Positions 1 to 13,200 of a stretch of DNA of 64,000 nt are shown piece by piece. How positions within the stretch are numbered: position 1 is the stretch's first letter; each line of letters opens with the position of its first letter. A program made the translations under genes and the position numbers. Under the pieces are notes generated by a model. That model saw only the letters and a program-made list of their open reading frames with translations. It was not told the origin of the DNA and searched no databases. The stretch spans positions 1,116,001 through 1,180,000 of the forward strand of contig NZ_OY808998.1 in assembly GCF_963681195.1 (NCBI RefSeq). The letters are read 5' to 3'. This DNA is from Vibrio sp. 16 (GTDB taxonomy: Bacteria; Pseudomonadota; Gammaproteobacteria; Enterobacterales; Vibrionaceae).

Positions 1-858
1 ATCAACGATAGGTTGCAGGTAGAGTTCGATTTGTTCTTGGTGGATTGCATTAACGAGTGAGTATTCAACGGATCTTTTTACTAATGTTTGGTATCGGATC
101 ATCAAGTAGAGCAATGATAAGACTAGGGCGATAGAGACGGTCTCACCCACATGCGACAAATAGTGATTTTGGTATGACTCGCTGGTCAGATAAACGCTGA
201 TAGATAAAGGGTAAAGCGAGGACGAAAAACTGTAGAGTTTTAAGCCGGGCTGTGTTTGATTGCTTTGGATGACTTCGTTGAGCACATGAACTTGGTATCC
301 ATACTTACGTTCTTCAAACACTGGTGAAATGAGTTCCAAAAACTGCTGAGGATGAAGAAGTGCGTTGATGCCTCGTTTCTTATTTGAAGATGAGTAAATA
401 AAAAAGGTTTTTAGTTTGCTTTTCGATTCGGTAAGAGAAATGGTGATGTGTTTGGGGGAGGCGTCAATACGTTGCAAGGTTGAGTTAAAGAGCCGAATTT
501 GTGATGGGCCTTCATTGCTCGTGCAGTAAACGATGCCATCTTTATACAGGCCGATTTCTTTCAACATTCTCGAGTTGAAAACCTTTGCCCTTAGCGCCAG
601 TTTGTCTTGTTCGCTGCAATCATCCCCAACCTTGATGGCGAGCGTCTGCAAATCATCCGCCATGGTATCGATATAACGTTCTAGTTTATTGATCGAATCG
701 CTTCCATCGTTCAGCGCATGTTTGCGTAATTGGTGGTGATTGAAGATGGCCGCGAGTAAGAAAACGCCCACAAATATCGATGTGACCGGCAATAGCACCG
801 GGAAATGACTCCAAATCTCTTTGAATCTATTTTCAACAATAAAATTGCGTTTTTTCAT
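1..858 (-). CDS. CSS-motif / EAL cyclic-di-GMP phosphodiesterase (partial, 3' end outside window)
   Basis: Only the first 286 codons are in the window. The visible part has a membrane helix at about residues 20-40 and a periplasmic region with C81-S82 and C112-T-S. It then has a second membrane helix around 245-262 and the first strand of an EAL domain (IELYLQPIVD) at the edge. This is the layout of CSS-motif phosphodiesterases such as E. coli PdeC, where periplasmic thiol state controls hydrolysis of cyclic di-GMP. The ATG at 858 is the first good start. The gene is divergent from the giant adhesin, which suggests a signalling link, but that is inference. The EAL catalytic residues lie outside the window, so activity cannot be judged. 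Confidence 0.85.
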   Translation of the reverse strand, partial: MKKRNFIVENRFKEIWSHFPVLLPVTSIFVGVFLLAAIFNHHQLRKHALNDGSDSINKLERYIDTMADDLQTLAIKVGDDCSEQDKLALRAKVFNSRMLKEIGLYKDGIVYCTSNEGPSQIRLFNSTLQRIDASPKHITISLTESKSKLKTFFIYSSSNKKRGINALLHPQQFLELISPVFEERKYGYQVHVLNEVIQSNQTQPGLKLYSFSSSLYPLSISVYLTSESYQNHYLSHVGETVSIALVLSLLYLMIRYQTLVKRSVEYSLVNAIHQEQIELYLQPIVD

Positions 859-1127
859 ATCGCGCTCAATCGCTAAATCGATGTAAGTACTATAGGTTTT
901 AATTTTCTTCAGATGTACGAATATTTGCTTTCAATCAGCCAATTTCTTCGATTCTGCTTGTTTTTGTAGTCTAAATTCTCATTTTTGATACGCGTGGTTC
1001 AGCGGATGATTTTTGTCAATAACTCAATAAGTTAGAGAAGCTAAAAGAAATATGTCACTGGCTATACTCAAATCAGCCGTTTGATAGTTCTCATATCAGG
1101 TTAAATGAGTCGCAAAAATGTCGAAAT

Positions 1128-1156
1128 TTGTTACTTTGGGTGAATGAGTTTATAAA
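1128..1156 (+). promoter_or_regulatory. Candidate sigma-70 promoter of the giant adhesin
   Basis: Within the 352-bp divergent gap (859-1210), TTGTTA at 1128-1133 and TATAAA at 1151-1156 are separated by 17 bp, close to the sigma-70 consensus. This is 55 bp upstream of the adhesin ATG. A short inverted repeat (AGTCG cat CGACT, 1178-1190) lies in the predicted leader. I saw no other clear element in this gap. Confidence 0.4.
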
Positions 1157-1210
1157 ACAAATAATAAACATCGATCGAGTCGCATCGACTAGAAGGTCGG
1201 GGGAGAAGGT

Positions 1211-4200
1211 ATGGATATTGAGGTATTGCGCCAAGCTGCTGTTGTAAAAGAAGTTAACGGTGACGTTGTGATTGTGAACGCCGATGGGGATGCCAGAAAG
1301 GCAAAAGTCGGCGATACTATTGCAGTCAACGACATCGTATTAACGGCTAGTCACGCCTCTATTGTTTTGGACACCGTATATGTCCCTGATAATTGCCTTG
1401 CCTGCTCTGATAATTCTGGCGGTTGGGTAACCGCGGATATTGATGGAGATGTCTCAATTGATGTCGAGCAGATGGAAGAAGCTTCCTTTTCCGGTCTCGA
1501 TATTGATGCCATACAAGAAGCCATTTTAGCTGGCGCCGATCCAACTGAAATATTGGAAGCGACGGCAGCCGGTGGCGGTGCAGGTTCTGCTAACGCTGGT
1601 TTTGTTACGATCGAATACAATGGTGCTGAGGTACTCGCGAGTACGTTTTTCGAAACGAATGGGATTTCAGGAGAAGCGGACGTTGTCGATGAGGAGCAAG
1701 CTAGGCCATTGGTATTTGCAGCCGGGGGAAATAATCTTTCAGAAACCTTGGTCGAAGGCTCAATATCTCTTAGTACCTACCCTCAGTCTATAACGTCTTC
1801 CGCGACGATTTTTGCTGGCGATTTACCGTTAGACTCTAACACTTTTGTGCCGACGGCGGCCTCGCTTTCAGAACTATTGGCTGAACTTAACAGTGATATC
1901 ACCTCTGGAGGTCAGGCCGTCTCTTTCAGATATGATTCAGCTTCAAATGCCATTATTGGTGAGCTCGGTGGCCTTGAGGTCGTGAACATCGATATTGATG
2001 CGACCAACATTGGTAAAGACGTTAATCTTCAGCTGACAACTACGATATACCAACCCATCGATCATGTGCCGAGTATTGCGGGGGGCTTGGTGTCTATCGC
2101 TGATGATCAGGTATCCATCTCAATCGAAATTAGTGGTAGTGATACTGGGGGTAACCCAATTCAGCTTCCCGTATCCGCTCAAGTTACAATCGCTGACGGT
2201 GATAATCCTGCTATCGAATCTGTTCCTCAGGTTCAAGTAAGCGAGTCAGCTTTGACTGATGGGGCGATAGCATCAACCAGTGCCGTCGAATCGCAGGGGC
2301 AGGTTACCTTTAGCGAAGGTAGCGACACTATCACTAAGTTTGTCGTTGATGTCGATACGTTTAATACTTCGGCAAATTTAACGTCACAGGGATATTCGAT
2401 TGAACTTCGAGAAGATCCGGCAGATTCGGGGACCTATTTGGGTGTTTATACTGATTCTACGGGTAGTGAAGTTACGGTTTTCACGTTTAGTTTCGATACC
2501 AATACCAAAGGCTCCTATACGTTTGCGTTGAGCGAAGCTCTGGATCATCCCGATGGGCAAAATAACAATGAACTGATTTTTTCATTGCCGATTTTCGCGA
2601 TTGATTCCGACAATGATCGAACACCAACGACCTCTTTAAACGTTGTGGTCACTGACGATGTTCAGCTGATGCAAAATGGCAGTTGGACCATTACGGAGCC
2701 GAATCAAGGCGAAAACCCAACCACCGCGACCATCGATGTCATGCCTTCACACAGTGCCGACGGCGCCACCATCATCGAGTTTAAGCTTGGTGACAACCCA
2801 ACGCAGCAGCTTGACCAGACTGTTACTGGTGAGCAGAAATTTGATTACCCTGAAGGCTCGCTTTATATCACGCTTGACGGTGAGATGCGCTTTGAGCCCA
2901 ATCGCGATTTAGACCATGAAAATGGCGATATCGTGAAAGACATCGTCGTTACTTCGGGCGATTTCGACAAAGACAGTGTCAGCGCAACGGTTACTTTAAC
3001 CATTCAAGATGGCGACGATCCGGTGATCAATACTGTTCCGTCGGTGAATCTATCCGAGTCTCAATTAGCCGATGGCTCGGCGCCAAACGGTAGTGCGGTG
3101 CAAGCGACGGGCACAATTAGCTACACCGAAGGCAGCGACAACCTAAGTCACTTCCGCCTTGAGCCAACTGAGTTCAATACCGACGGCTCACTCAAGTCGA
3201 ATGGGCTTGTGGTCGAGCTTCGAGAAGAGCCCGCTGACTCCGGGCAATATATCGGCTTTACCACCGCGACGAATGGCGCAGAGACAATCGTCTTTACCCT
3301 TGATTTTAGTAATGCCGATTACACCTTCACACTGATTGAAGCGTTCGACCACGCCAATGCGGATGGCAATAACGACCTGAGTTTTGCGCTGCCCGTTTAC
3401 ATGGTCGACAGCGATGGCGATAACTCCGCCAAAGCCGATTTGGATATCACTATCACCGACGATGTGCAGTTAATGCGAAACGGCAGCTGGACCATCACGG
3501 AGCCGAATCAAGGCGAAAACCCAACCACTGCGACCATCGATGTCATGCCTTCGCACAGTGCTGATGGCGCCACCATCACCGAGTTTAAGTTTGGTGATAA
3601 CCCAGTGCAGCAGCTTGACCAAAACGTCACTGGTGAGCAGAAGTTCGATTACCCAGAAGGCTCGCTCTATATCACGCTTGACGGCGAAATGCGCTTTGAA
3701 CCTAATCGCGATTTAGACCATGAGAATGGCGATATTGTGAAAGACATCGTGGTGACGTCGGGTGATTTCGACAAAGACACTGTCAGCGCAACGGTCACCT
3801 TAACCATTCAAGATGGCGACGATCCGGTTATCAACACTATTCCGTCGGTGACTTTAGCAGAGTCTCAGCTATCGGATGGCTCTATGCCAAGCAGCAGTGC
3901 GGTGCAAGCCACGGGCACGATTAGCTATACCGAAGGTAGCGACAATTTAAGTCACTTCCGCCTTGAGCCAACTGAGTTCAATACTGACAGCTCGCTCAAA
4001 TCGAATGGGCTAGTGGTTGAGCTGCGAGAAGAGCCTGCTGATTCTGGTCAGTACATTGGCTTTACCACGGGGGCGAACGGCGCAGAGACAACCGTCTTTA
4101 CGCTCAACTTCGATAGCACCAACACAGGCGATTACACCTTCACGCTGATTGAAGCGATCGACCATGCCAATGCGGACGGTAATAACGACCTGAGTTTTGC

Positions 4201-7200
4201 GCTGCCCGTTTATATGGTCGACAGTGACGGTGATAACTCCGCTAAAGCCAACTTGGATATCACCATCGCCGACGATGTGCAGTTAATGCAAAATGGCAGC
4301 TGGACCATCACTGAGCCGAATCAAGGCGAAAACCCAACCACCGCGACCTTCGATGTGATGCCAGCACACAGTGCCGACGGCGCCACCATCGCTGAGTTTA
4401 AGTTTGGTGATAACCCCACGCAGCAACTTGACCAGACTGTCACCGGTGAGCAGAAATTCGATTACCCTGAAGGCTCTCTTTATATCACTCTTGACGGTAA
4501 GATGCGCTTTGAGCCTAATCGCGATTTAGATCATGAGAATGGCGATATCGTGAAAGACATCGTCGTGACGTCGGGTGATTTCGACAAAGACAGTGTCAGC
4601 GCAACGGTCACTTTAACTATTCAAGATGGCGACGATCCGGTGATCAATACAGTGCCATCGGTAAGTCTATCCGAGTCTCAATTAGCCGATGGCTCTGCGC
4701 CAAGCGGCAGTGCGGTGCAAGCCACGGGTACAATCAGTTATACCGAAGGCAGCGACAACTTAAGTCATTTCCGCCTTGAGCCAAGTGAGTTCAATTCTGA
4801 TGGCTCGCTTAAATCGAATGGGCTTGTAATAGAGCTTCGAGAAGATCCCGCAGATTCTGGACAATATATCGGCTTTACTACTGCGGCAAACGGCGCGGAG
4901 ACAACTGTCTTTACCCTTGATTTTAATAATGCCGATTACACCTTCACGCTAATTGAAGCCATCGACCATGCCAATGCGGACGGGAATAACGATCTCAGTT
5001 TTGCGCTGCCCGTTTATATGGTCGACAGCGACGGTGATAATTCCGCCAAAGCCAACTTGGATATCACCATCACCGACGATGTCCAGTTAATGCAAAACGG
5101 TGCTTGGATCATTACCGAGCCGAATCAAGGTGAAAACCCAACCACCGCGACCATCGATGTGATGCCAGCGCACAGTGCTGATGGTGCCACCATCACCGAG
5201 TTTAAGTTTGGTGATAACCCAACGCAACAGCTTGACCAGACTGTCACTGGTGAGCAGAAGTTTGATTACCCAGAAGGCTCGCTCTATATCACTCTTGATG
5301 GTGAGATGCGCTTTGAGCCCAATCGAGATCTAGACCATGAGAATGGCGATATTGTGAAAGACATCGTCGTGACGTCGGGTGATTTCGACAAAGACAGTGT
5401 CAGTGCCACGGTCACCTTAACCATCCAAGATGGCGATGATCCGGTGATCAACGCTGTGCCATCGGTAAGTCTATCCGAAGCTCAATTAGCCGATGGCTCT
5501 GCGCCAAGCGGCAGTGCGGTGCAAGCCACGGGCACAATTAGTTATACCGAAGGCAGCGACAACTTAAGTCACTTCCGTCTTGAGCCAAGTCAGTTCAATA
5601 CTGACGGCTCGCTCAAATCGAATGGGCTAGAGGTAGAGCTTCGAGAAGAGCCTGCTGATTCTGGTCAGTACATTGGCTTTACCACGGGGGCGAACGGCGC
5701 AGAGACAACCGTCTTTACGCTCAACTTCGATGGCACCAACACAGGCGATTACACCTTTACATTGATTGAAGCGCTCGATCACGCCAATGCGGATGGTAAC
5801 AACGATCTCAGCTTTACGCTGCCCGTGTATATGGTTGACAGCGATGGCGATAACTCCGCCAAAGCCGATCTCGATATCACCATCACTGATGATGTCCAGT
5901 TAATGCAAAACGGCAGTTGGACCATCACTGAGCCGAATCAAGGTGGAAATCCAACCACAGCGACCATCGATGTCATGCCTGCGCACAGTGCCGATGGTGC
6001 CACTATCACCGAGTTTAAGTTTGGTGATAACCCGGCGCAGCAGCTTGACGAGACTGTCACTGGCGAGCAGAAGTTTGATTACCCAGAAGGCTCGCTCTAC
6101 ATCACTCTTGACGGTGAGATGCGCTTTGAGCCCAATCGCGATCTAGACCATGAGAATGGCGATATCGTGAAAGACATCGTGGTGACGTCGGGTGACTTTG
6201 ACAAAGACAGTGTCAGCGCAACGGTCACTCTAACCATTCAAGATGGCGACGATCCGGTGATCAACGCTGTGCCATCATTGAGTCTATCTGAATCTCAGCT
6301 AACAGATGGCTCAGTGCCAAGCGGCATTGCAATTCAAGCCACGGGCACGATCAACTACACCGAAGGCAGCGATAACCTAAGTCACTTCCGCCTTGAGCCA
6401 AGTGAGTTCAATACTGACGGCTCGCTCAAATCGAATGGGCTAGTAGTAGAGCTGCGAGAAGAGCCCGCAGATTCTGGGCAATATATCGGCTTTACCACCA
6501 CGGCGAACGGCGTAGAGACCACCGTCTTTACGCTCAACTTCGATGGTACCAACAAAGGCGATTACACCTTTACACTGATTGAAGCGATCGACCATGCCAA
6601 TGCGGATGGTAATAACGACCTAAGCTTTGTGCTGCCCGTTTATATGGTTGACAGTGACGGTGATAACTCCGCTAAAGCCAACTTGGATATCACCATCGCC
6701 GACGATGTCCAGTTAATGCAAAATGGCAGTTGGATCATCACGGAGCCAAACGTCGGAGAGACGCCAACCACAGCGACCATCGATGTGATGCCAGCGCACA
6801 GTGCCGATGGCGCGACCATCACCGAATTTAAGTTTGGTGATAACCCAGCGCAGCTGCTTGATCAAAACATCACTGGTGAGCAGAAATTCGATTACCCTGA
6901 AGGCTCGCTCTATATCACTCTTGATGGTGAGATGCGCTTTGAGCCTAATCGCGATCTAGACCACTCTGCAGGCGATATCGTGAAAGACATCGTGGTGACC
7001 TCGGGCGATTTCGACAAAGACGTTGTCAGCGCAACGGTCACTTTAACCATTCAAGATGGCGACGATCCGGTGATCAATACTGTCCCATCAGTCAGTCTAT
7101 CCGAAACTCAATTAGCCGATGGCTCAGCGCCAAGCGGCAGTGCGGTGCAAGCCACAGGCACAATCAGTTATACCGAAGGCAGCGACAACTTAAGTCACTT

Positions 7201-10200
7201 CCGCCTTGAGCCAAGTGAGTTCAATACTGACGGCTCTCTCAAATCGAATGGGCTTGCAATAGAGCTTCGAGAAGATCCCGCAGATTCTGGGCAATATATC
7301 GGCTTTACCACCACGGCGAACGATGCGGAGACAACTGTCTTTACCCTTGATTTTAATAATGCCGATTACACCTTTACACTGATTGAAGCGCTCGACCATG
7401 CCAATGCGAATGGTAATAACGACCTGAGTTTTGCGCTGCCCGTTTACATGGTTGACAGCGATGGCGATAACTCCGCTAAAGCCGATTTGGATATCACCAT
7501 CACCGACGATGTCCAACTGATGCAAAACGGCAGCTGGACCATCACGGAGCCAAATTTCGGAGAGACGCCAACCACTGCGACTATCGATGTGATGCCTGCG
7601 CACAGTGCTGATGGTGCCACCATCACCGAGTTTAAGTTTGGTGACAACCCTACGCAGCAGCTTGACCAGACTGTAACTGGCGAGCAGAAATTCGATTACC
7701 CAGAAGGCTCGCTCTATATCACACTTGGTGGTGAGATGAGCTTTGAGCCCAATCGTGATTTAGACCATAAGAATGGCGATATCGTGACAGACATCGTGGT
7801 GACGTCGGGTGATTTCGACAAAGACGGTGTCAGCGCAACGGTCACCTTAACCATTCAAGATGGCGACGATCCGGTGATCAATACTGTTCCGTCGGTGAGT
7901 CTATCTGAATCTCAACTAACCGATGGCTCAGCGCCAAGCGGCAGTGCAGTGCAAGCTATAGGCACAATCAGCTACACCGAAGGTAGCGACAACCTAAGTC
8001 ATTTCCGCCTTGAGCCAAGTGAGTTCAATTCTGATGGCTCGCTCAAATCGAATGGGCTAATGGTAGAGCTTCGAGAAGAGCCCGCTGACTCTGGGCAATA
8101 TATCGGCTTTACCACGGCGACGAACGGTGTGGAGACCACCGTCTTTACGCTCAACTTCGATGGTACCAACAAAGGCGATTACACCTTCACATTGATTGAT
8201 GCGTTCGATCACGCCAATGCGGATGGTAACAACGATCTCAGCTTTACGCTGCCCATCTATATGGTTGACAGCGATGGCGACAACTCCGCCAAAGCCGATC
8301 TCGATATCACCATCACCGACGATGTCCAACTCATGCAAAACGGCAGCTGGACTATTACCGAGCCGAATCAAGGCGAAAATCCAACCACCGCGACCATCGA
8401 TGTGATGCCTGCACACAGTGCCGATGGCGCCACCATCACCGAGTTTAAGTTTGGTGATAACCCCACGCAACAGCTTGACCAGACTGTCACTGGCGAGCAG
8501 AAATTTGATTACCCAGAAGGCTCGCTTTATATCACTCTTGGTGGTGAGATGCGCTTTGAGCCTAATCGCGATTTAGATCATGAGAATGGCGATATTGTGA
8601 AAGATATCGTGGTGGTGTCGGGTGACTTTGACAAAGACAGTGTCAGCGCCACAGTCACCTTAACCATTCAAGATGGTGATGACCCGGTGATTAACGCTGT
8701 GCCATCGGTGAGTCTATCCGAGTCTCAATTAATCGATGGCTCTACGCCAAGCGGCAGTGCGGTGCAAGCCACAGGCACAATCAGTTATACCGAAGGCAGC
8801 GACAACTTAAGTCACTTCCGCCTTGAGCCAACTGAGTTCAATACCGACGGCTCGCTCAAATCGAATGGGTTAGTGGTCGAGCTTCGAGAAGAGCCTGCAG
8901 ATTCTGGTCAGTACATTGGCTTTACCACGGCGGCAAACGGAGTGGAGACCACTGTCTTTACCCTTAATTTTAGTAATGCCGATTACACCTTCACATTGGT
9001 TGAAGCGATCGACCATGCCAATGCGGACGGTAATAACAATCTTAGCTTTGCGCTGCCCGTGTATATGGTTGACACTGACGGCGATAACTCCGCTAAAGCC
9101 GATTTGGATATCACCATCACTGACGATGTCCAGTTAATGCAGAACGGCAGTTGGACCATTACGGAGCCGAATCAAGGCGAAAACCCAACCACCGCGACCT
9201 TCGATGTGATGCCTGCACACAGTGCCGATGGCGCCACCATCACCGAGTTTAAGTTTGGTGACAACCCCACGCAGCAGCTTGACCAATCGATAACTGGTGA
9301 GCAGAAGTTCGATTACCCAGAAGGCTCGCTTTATATCACCCTTGATGGTGAGATTCGCTTTGAGCCGAATCGCGATTTGGACCATGAAAATGGGGATATT
9401 GTGAAAGACATCGTCGTTACTTCGGGTGATTTCGACAAAGACGGTGTCAGCGCCACGGTTACTTTAACCATCCAAGATGGCGACGATCCGGTGATCAATA
9501 TTGTTCCGTCGGTGAGTCTATCTGAATCTCAACTAACGGATGGCTCAGCGCCAAGCGGCAGTGCGGTGCAAGCCACGGGCACGATCAGTTATACCGAAGG
9601 CAGCGACAACCTAAGTCATTTCCGCCTTGAACCAACTGGGTTCAATACTGACGGCTCGCTAAAATCGAATGGGCTTGTCATAGAGCTTCGAGAAGAGCCC
9701 GCAGACTCTGGACAATATATCGGCTTTACCACGGCGGCAAACGGCGCAGAGACCATTGTCTTTACCCTTGATTTTAATAGTGCCGATTACACTTTCACAC
9801 TGATTGAAGCCATCGATCATGCCAATGCGGACGGGAATAACGATCTCAGTTTTGCGCTGCCCGTCTACATGGTTGACAGCGACGGTGATAACTCTGTCCA
9901 AGCCGATCTCGATATCACCATCACTGATGATGTCCAGTTAATGCAAAATGGCAGCTGGACCATCACTGAGCCGAATCAAGGCGAAAACCCCACCACCGCG
10001 ACCATCGATGTGATGCCTGGACACAGTGCCGATGGCGCCACCATCACCGAATTTAAGTTTGGTGATAACCCAACGCAGCAGCTTGACCAAAACGTCACTG
10101 GTGAGCAGAAGTTTGACTACCAAGAAGGCTCGCTCTATATCACGCTTGACGGTGAGATGCGTTTTGAGCCTAATCGCGATTTAGACCATGAGAATGGCGA

Positions 10201-13200
10201 CATTGTGAAAAACATCGTCGTGACGTCGGGTGATTTCGACAAAGACAGTGTCAGCGCAACGGTCACTTTAACCATCCAAGATGGCGACGATCCGGTGATC
10301 AATACAGTGCCATCGGTGAGTCTATCCGAATCTCAATTAGCCGATGGCTCAGCGCCAAGCGGCAGTGCGGTGCAAGCCACGGGTACAATCAGCTACACCG
10401 AAGGCAGCGACAACCTAAGTCACTTCCGTCTTGAGCCAAGTGAGTTCAATACCGATGGCTCACTCAAATCGAATGGGCTTGTGGTTGAGCTGCGAGAAGA
10501 GCCTGCAGATTCTGGCCAGTACATCGGCTTTACCACGGCGGCGAACGGTGCGGAGACCACCGTCTTTACACTCAACTTCGATGCCAGCAATAAAGGCGAT
10601 TATACCTTTACGCTGATTGAAGCGCTCGATCATGCTCTATCTGGAGCAAAAGATGATGTATTGAGCTTTAACTTGCCTGTTTATGCGGTTGATAGTGACA
10701 ATGACGACTCAGTGATGAAACCTATGGTGGTAACGATTGCGGATGATCTCCCTACCATAGACAGTACTGCCGCTGGAAGCCGTTTCAGTGTCGATGAAAA
10801 TGATCTCTCCTCTAGCTCGGTCGCGACCGGACAGTTTGAAGTCACGGCAGGTGCCGACGATATTGTCCACTTCGAGCTTGGGAATATCGACAACGCACTG
10901 TCAGGTCTTCATTCCGGTGGAGTCGAGTTAACACTCGAAAAATATGACGGTGCAGCGAATACCACGAGTTATCAAGCGGTTGCAGGTAATACGGTCGTGT
11001 TTACCCTTGAACTAGGCGACGATGGTTCGTATCGCTTTGAGTTGTTACAACCGTTAGATCATGCCTCTGATTCCGACTCTCTGACTATTCCCTTTGATGT
11101 TGTCGCGATAGATGGAGATGGGGATACGTCACCTGCGTACCCGTTGCCTATTTCAGTAGCAGACGACGAGCCGATCATTACAGGTACTCAAGGCGAAACG
11201 CGAGTTGATGAGGATGATCTGGTTGGTATTGGGTCCGATCAAACAGAGGATACCCAAATCCACGGCCAGTTTGTGGTTGACGAAGGCGCCGATGGCGTTA
11301 CCGAGTACCAGCTCATTGCGCCTGCCGATAGCCTCGTTGGTTTGCAAAGTGGGGGCGAGAGCCTCGAGTGGAGAACCGTTGCCGAGAACGGGACGACGTT
11401 TACTTATATTGCACAGACGTCTGGCAGTCAGCAAGCTGTGTTCTCCTTGACTTTTGATACCTCTGACAACAGTTACACCTTTAATTTATTGCAGCCGGTC
11501 GAACATCCGGATGCCAATGAGCAGAATCAAGTACAAATCGATTTCAACATTCAGGCGCTTGATTTTGATGGTGACAAATCCAACCCAATTAGCCTACCTA
11601 TTACTATTGTGGATGATGTTCCGACATTAACCCAGCAGGAGATCAGTCGTGTTGAGGGGCAAGGCTTCAATCGGTCGATGGTCAATATGTTTGACAGTGC
11701 GACCGACAAAGGCGCAGATGGCGCAGAGCTAACCCGAATTGAAGGGACAACGTCCAGTGGTTCGGACATTCTGTTCAAGCAGGGTGGCAGCTATGTGGAT
11801 GGTGTCGACCTGAGCTCTGGAAGCCAACGCATTGTCGTGGCGCAGGAGTATCAAGACAGCAATGGCAATACCGCTGTGCGTGATTTGGGCGAGTTAAGAA
11901 TTAACTCTAACGGAGAAGTTGAATTTAGGGCGTTCGACAACCTCGAACATGACGGTGATAACTTTGTGTTTACCGTAAATCTGACCGCCACCGACGGAGA
12001 TAAAGATACCTCTGTGGCGCCGCTTGAAATCACCATTGAAGATCGAAGAGCCTCTGCGATCCCTCTTAAAGTGGTCTCGTTTGAAGACTCGGGTAGAGCG
12101 CCATCAATTGATTATAGTGCCGCGAATCCTACACCTTTGGAGACAGCCAACTCACAAGACAATCAAGCGGACATTCCGGGTGTTGGCGTTCCTACACAGG
12201 TTAAGTTGCAAGCCAACCTATACGATGCCGACAATAACGAATCGATTGGCGGCATGACAATCAAAGCAGGGCAACATCATGGTAAATTCTTCTATTTTGA
12301 TGGGTCAGAGTATGTAGAGCTCACGGCTGATAATTCAGGCAAAATTTACTTTGCAGGCTCATTGATAGACCAGAGTTCGATTGTGAATGGTAATGGCGAT
12401 CAGATAACTACAATCAACAACTTGTATTTTGTGCCAGACAGAAACTACTCCACGACTGATCGCGGTTTTCAAATTAAATATCAACTTGAGATCCACAATG
12501 ATGGTGCGTTAGATCATCGACTCAACTCGCAGTTCACCATGGAAGTGGAAAGCGTGGCGGATATTGCGACATGGGACGATAGCAATAGCACGTATCATTA
12601 CGTGTTAGATGAAGATTCATCTAATGCAACCCTGAATCTACAGGCGCTGACTCAAGACACGCTCAACCCGGAAACGATAACTTATCAATTAACCGTTTCG
12701 CAGGGTGATGGCCACTTCGAGTTACTTGACAAAAACGGCTCACCATTAGTGCCAAACGCAGACGGGAATTTCATTGTTTCATCTGCTGATATCAATACGA
12801 TTCAAGTCAACCCGAATGAGAACTTCTCCGGCACGATACAGATTGATGCGGTTGCCATTACAACCGAGTCAACCAATGCTGTGACCGACAAGGGGAGTGC
12901 CCAGTCTGATGTAAAAGCGCTCATTTTCGATGTTCGACCGGATGCGGATCTTGGCAGTTTTAGTGTCAATCGGATTGCTATTTTCGAAGACAATGCGGCG
13001 ACCCAAAATACGGTTGATCCCGCGACAGACAAAGACCCGTTTACTTTGGACGAAGTGATTCAAATGTCACCTTCAGTGGACACCGATGGCTCTGAAGTGC
13101 TGTTCGTTAGAATCTCAAACATTACAGAGGGCGCTACGCTTTCTTGGCAAGGCGCTGCGCCTAGTCAACTGACAACGGTAACGATCAATGGCGTCGTCTA

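Noticed and set aside
6640..9901. Long minus-strand ORFs within the adhesin repeats (for example 7190-7603 and 8057-8470)
   Set aside because: They recur in step with the repeat unit and mirror the codon structure of the plus-strand gene. They have no ribosome sites or recognisable domains.
2654..10738. Regular repeats considered as a CRISPR array or mobile-element array
   Set aside because: The period is about 0.8 kb, fully coding and in frame. CRISPR repeats are short and non-coding.
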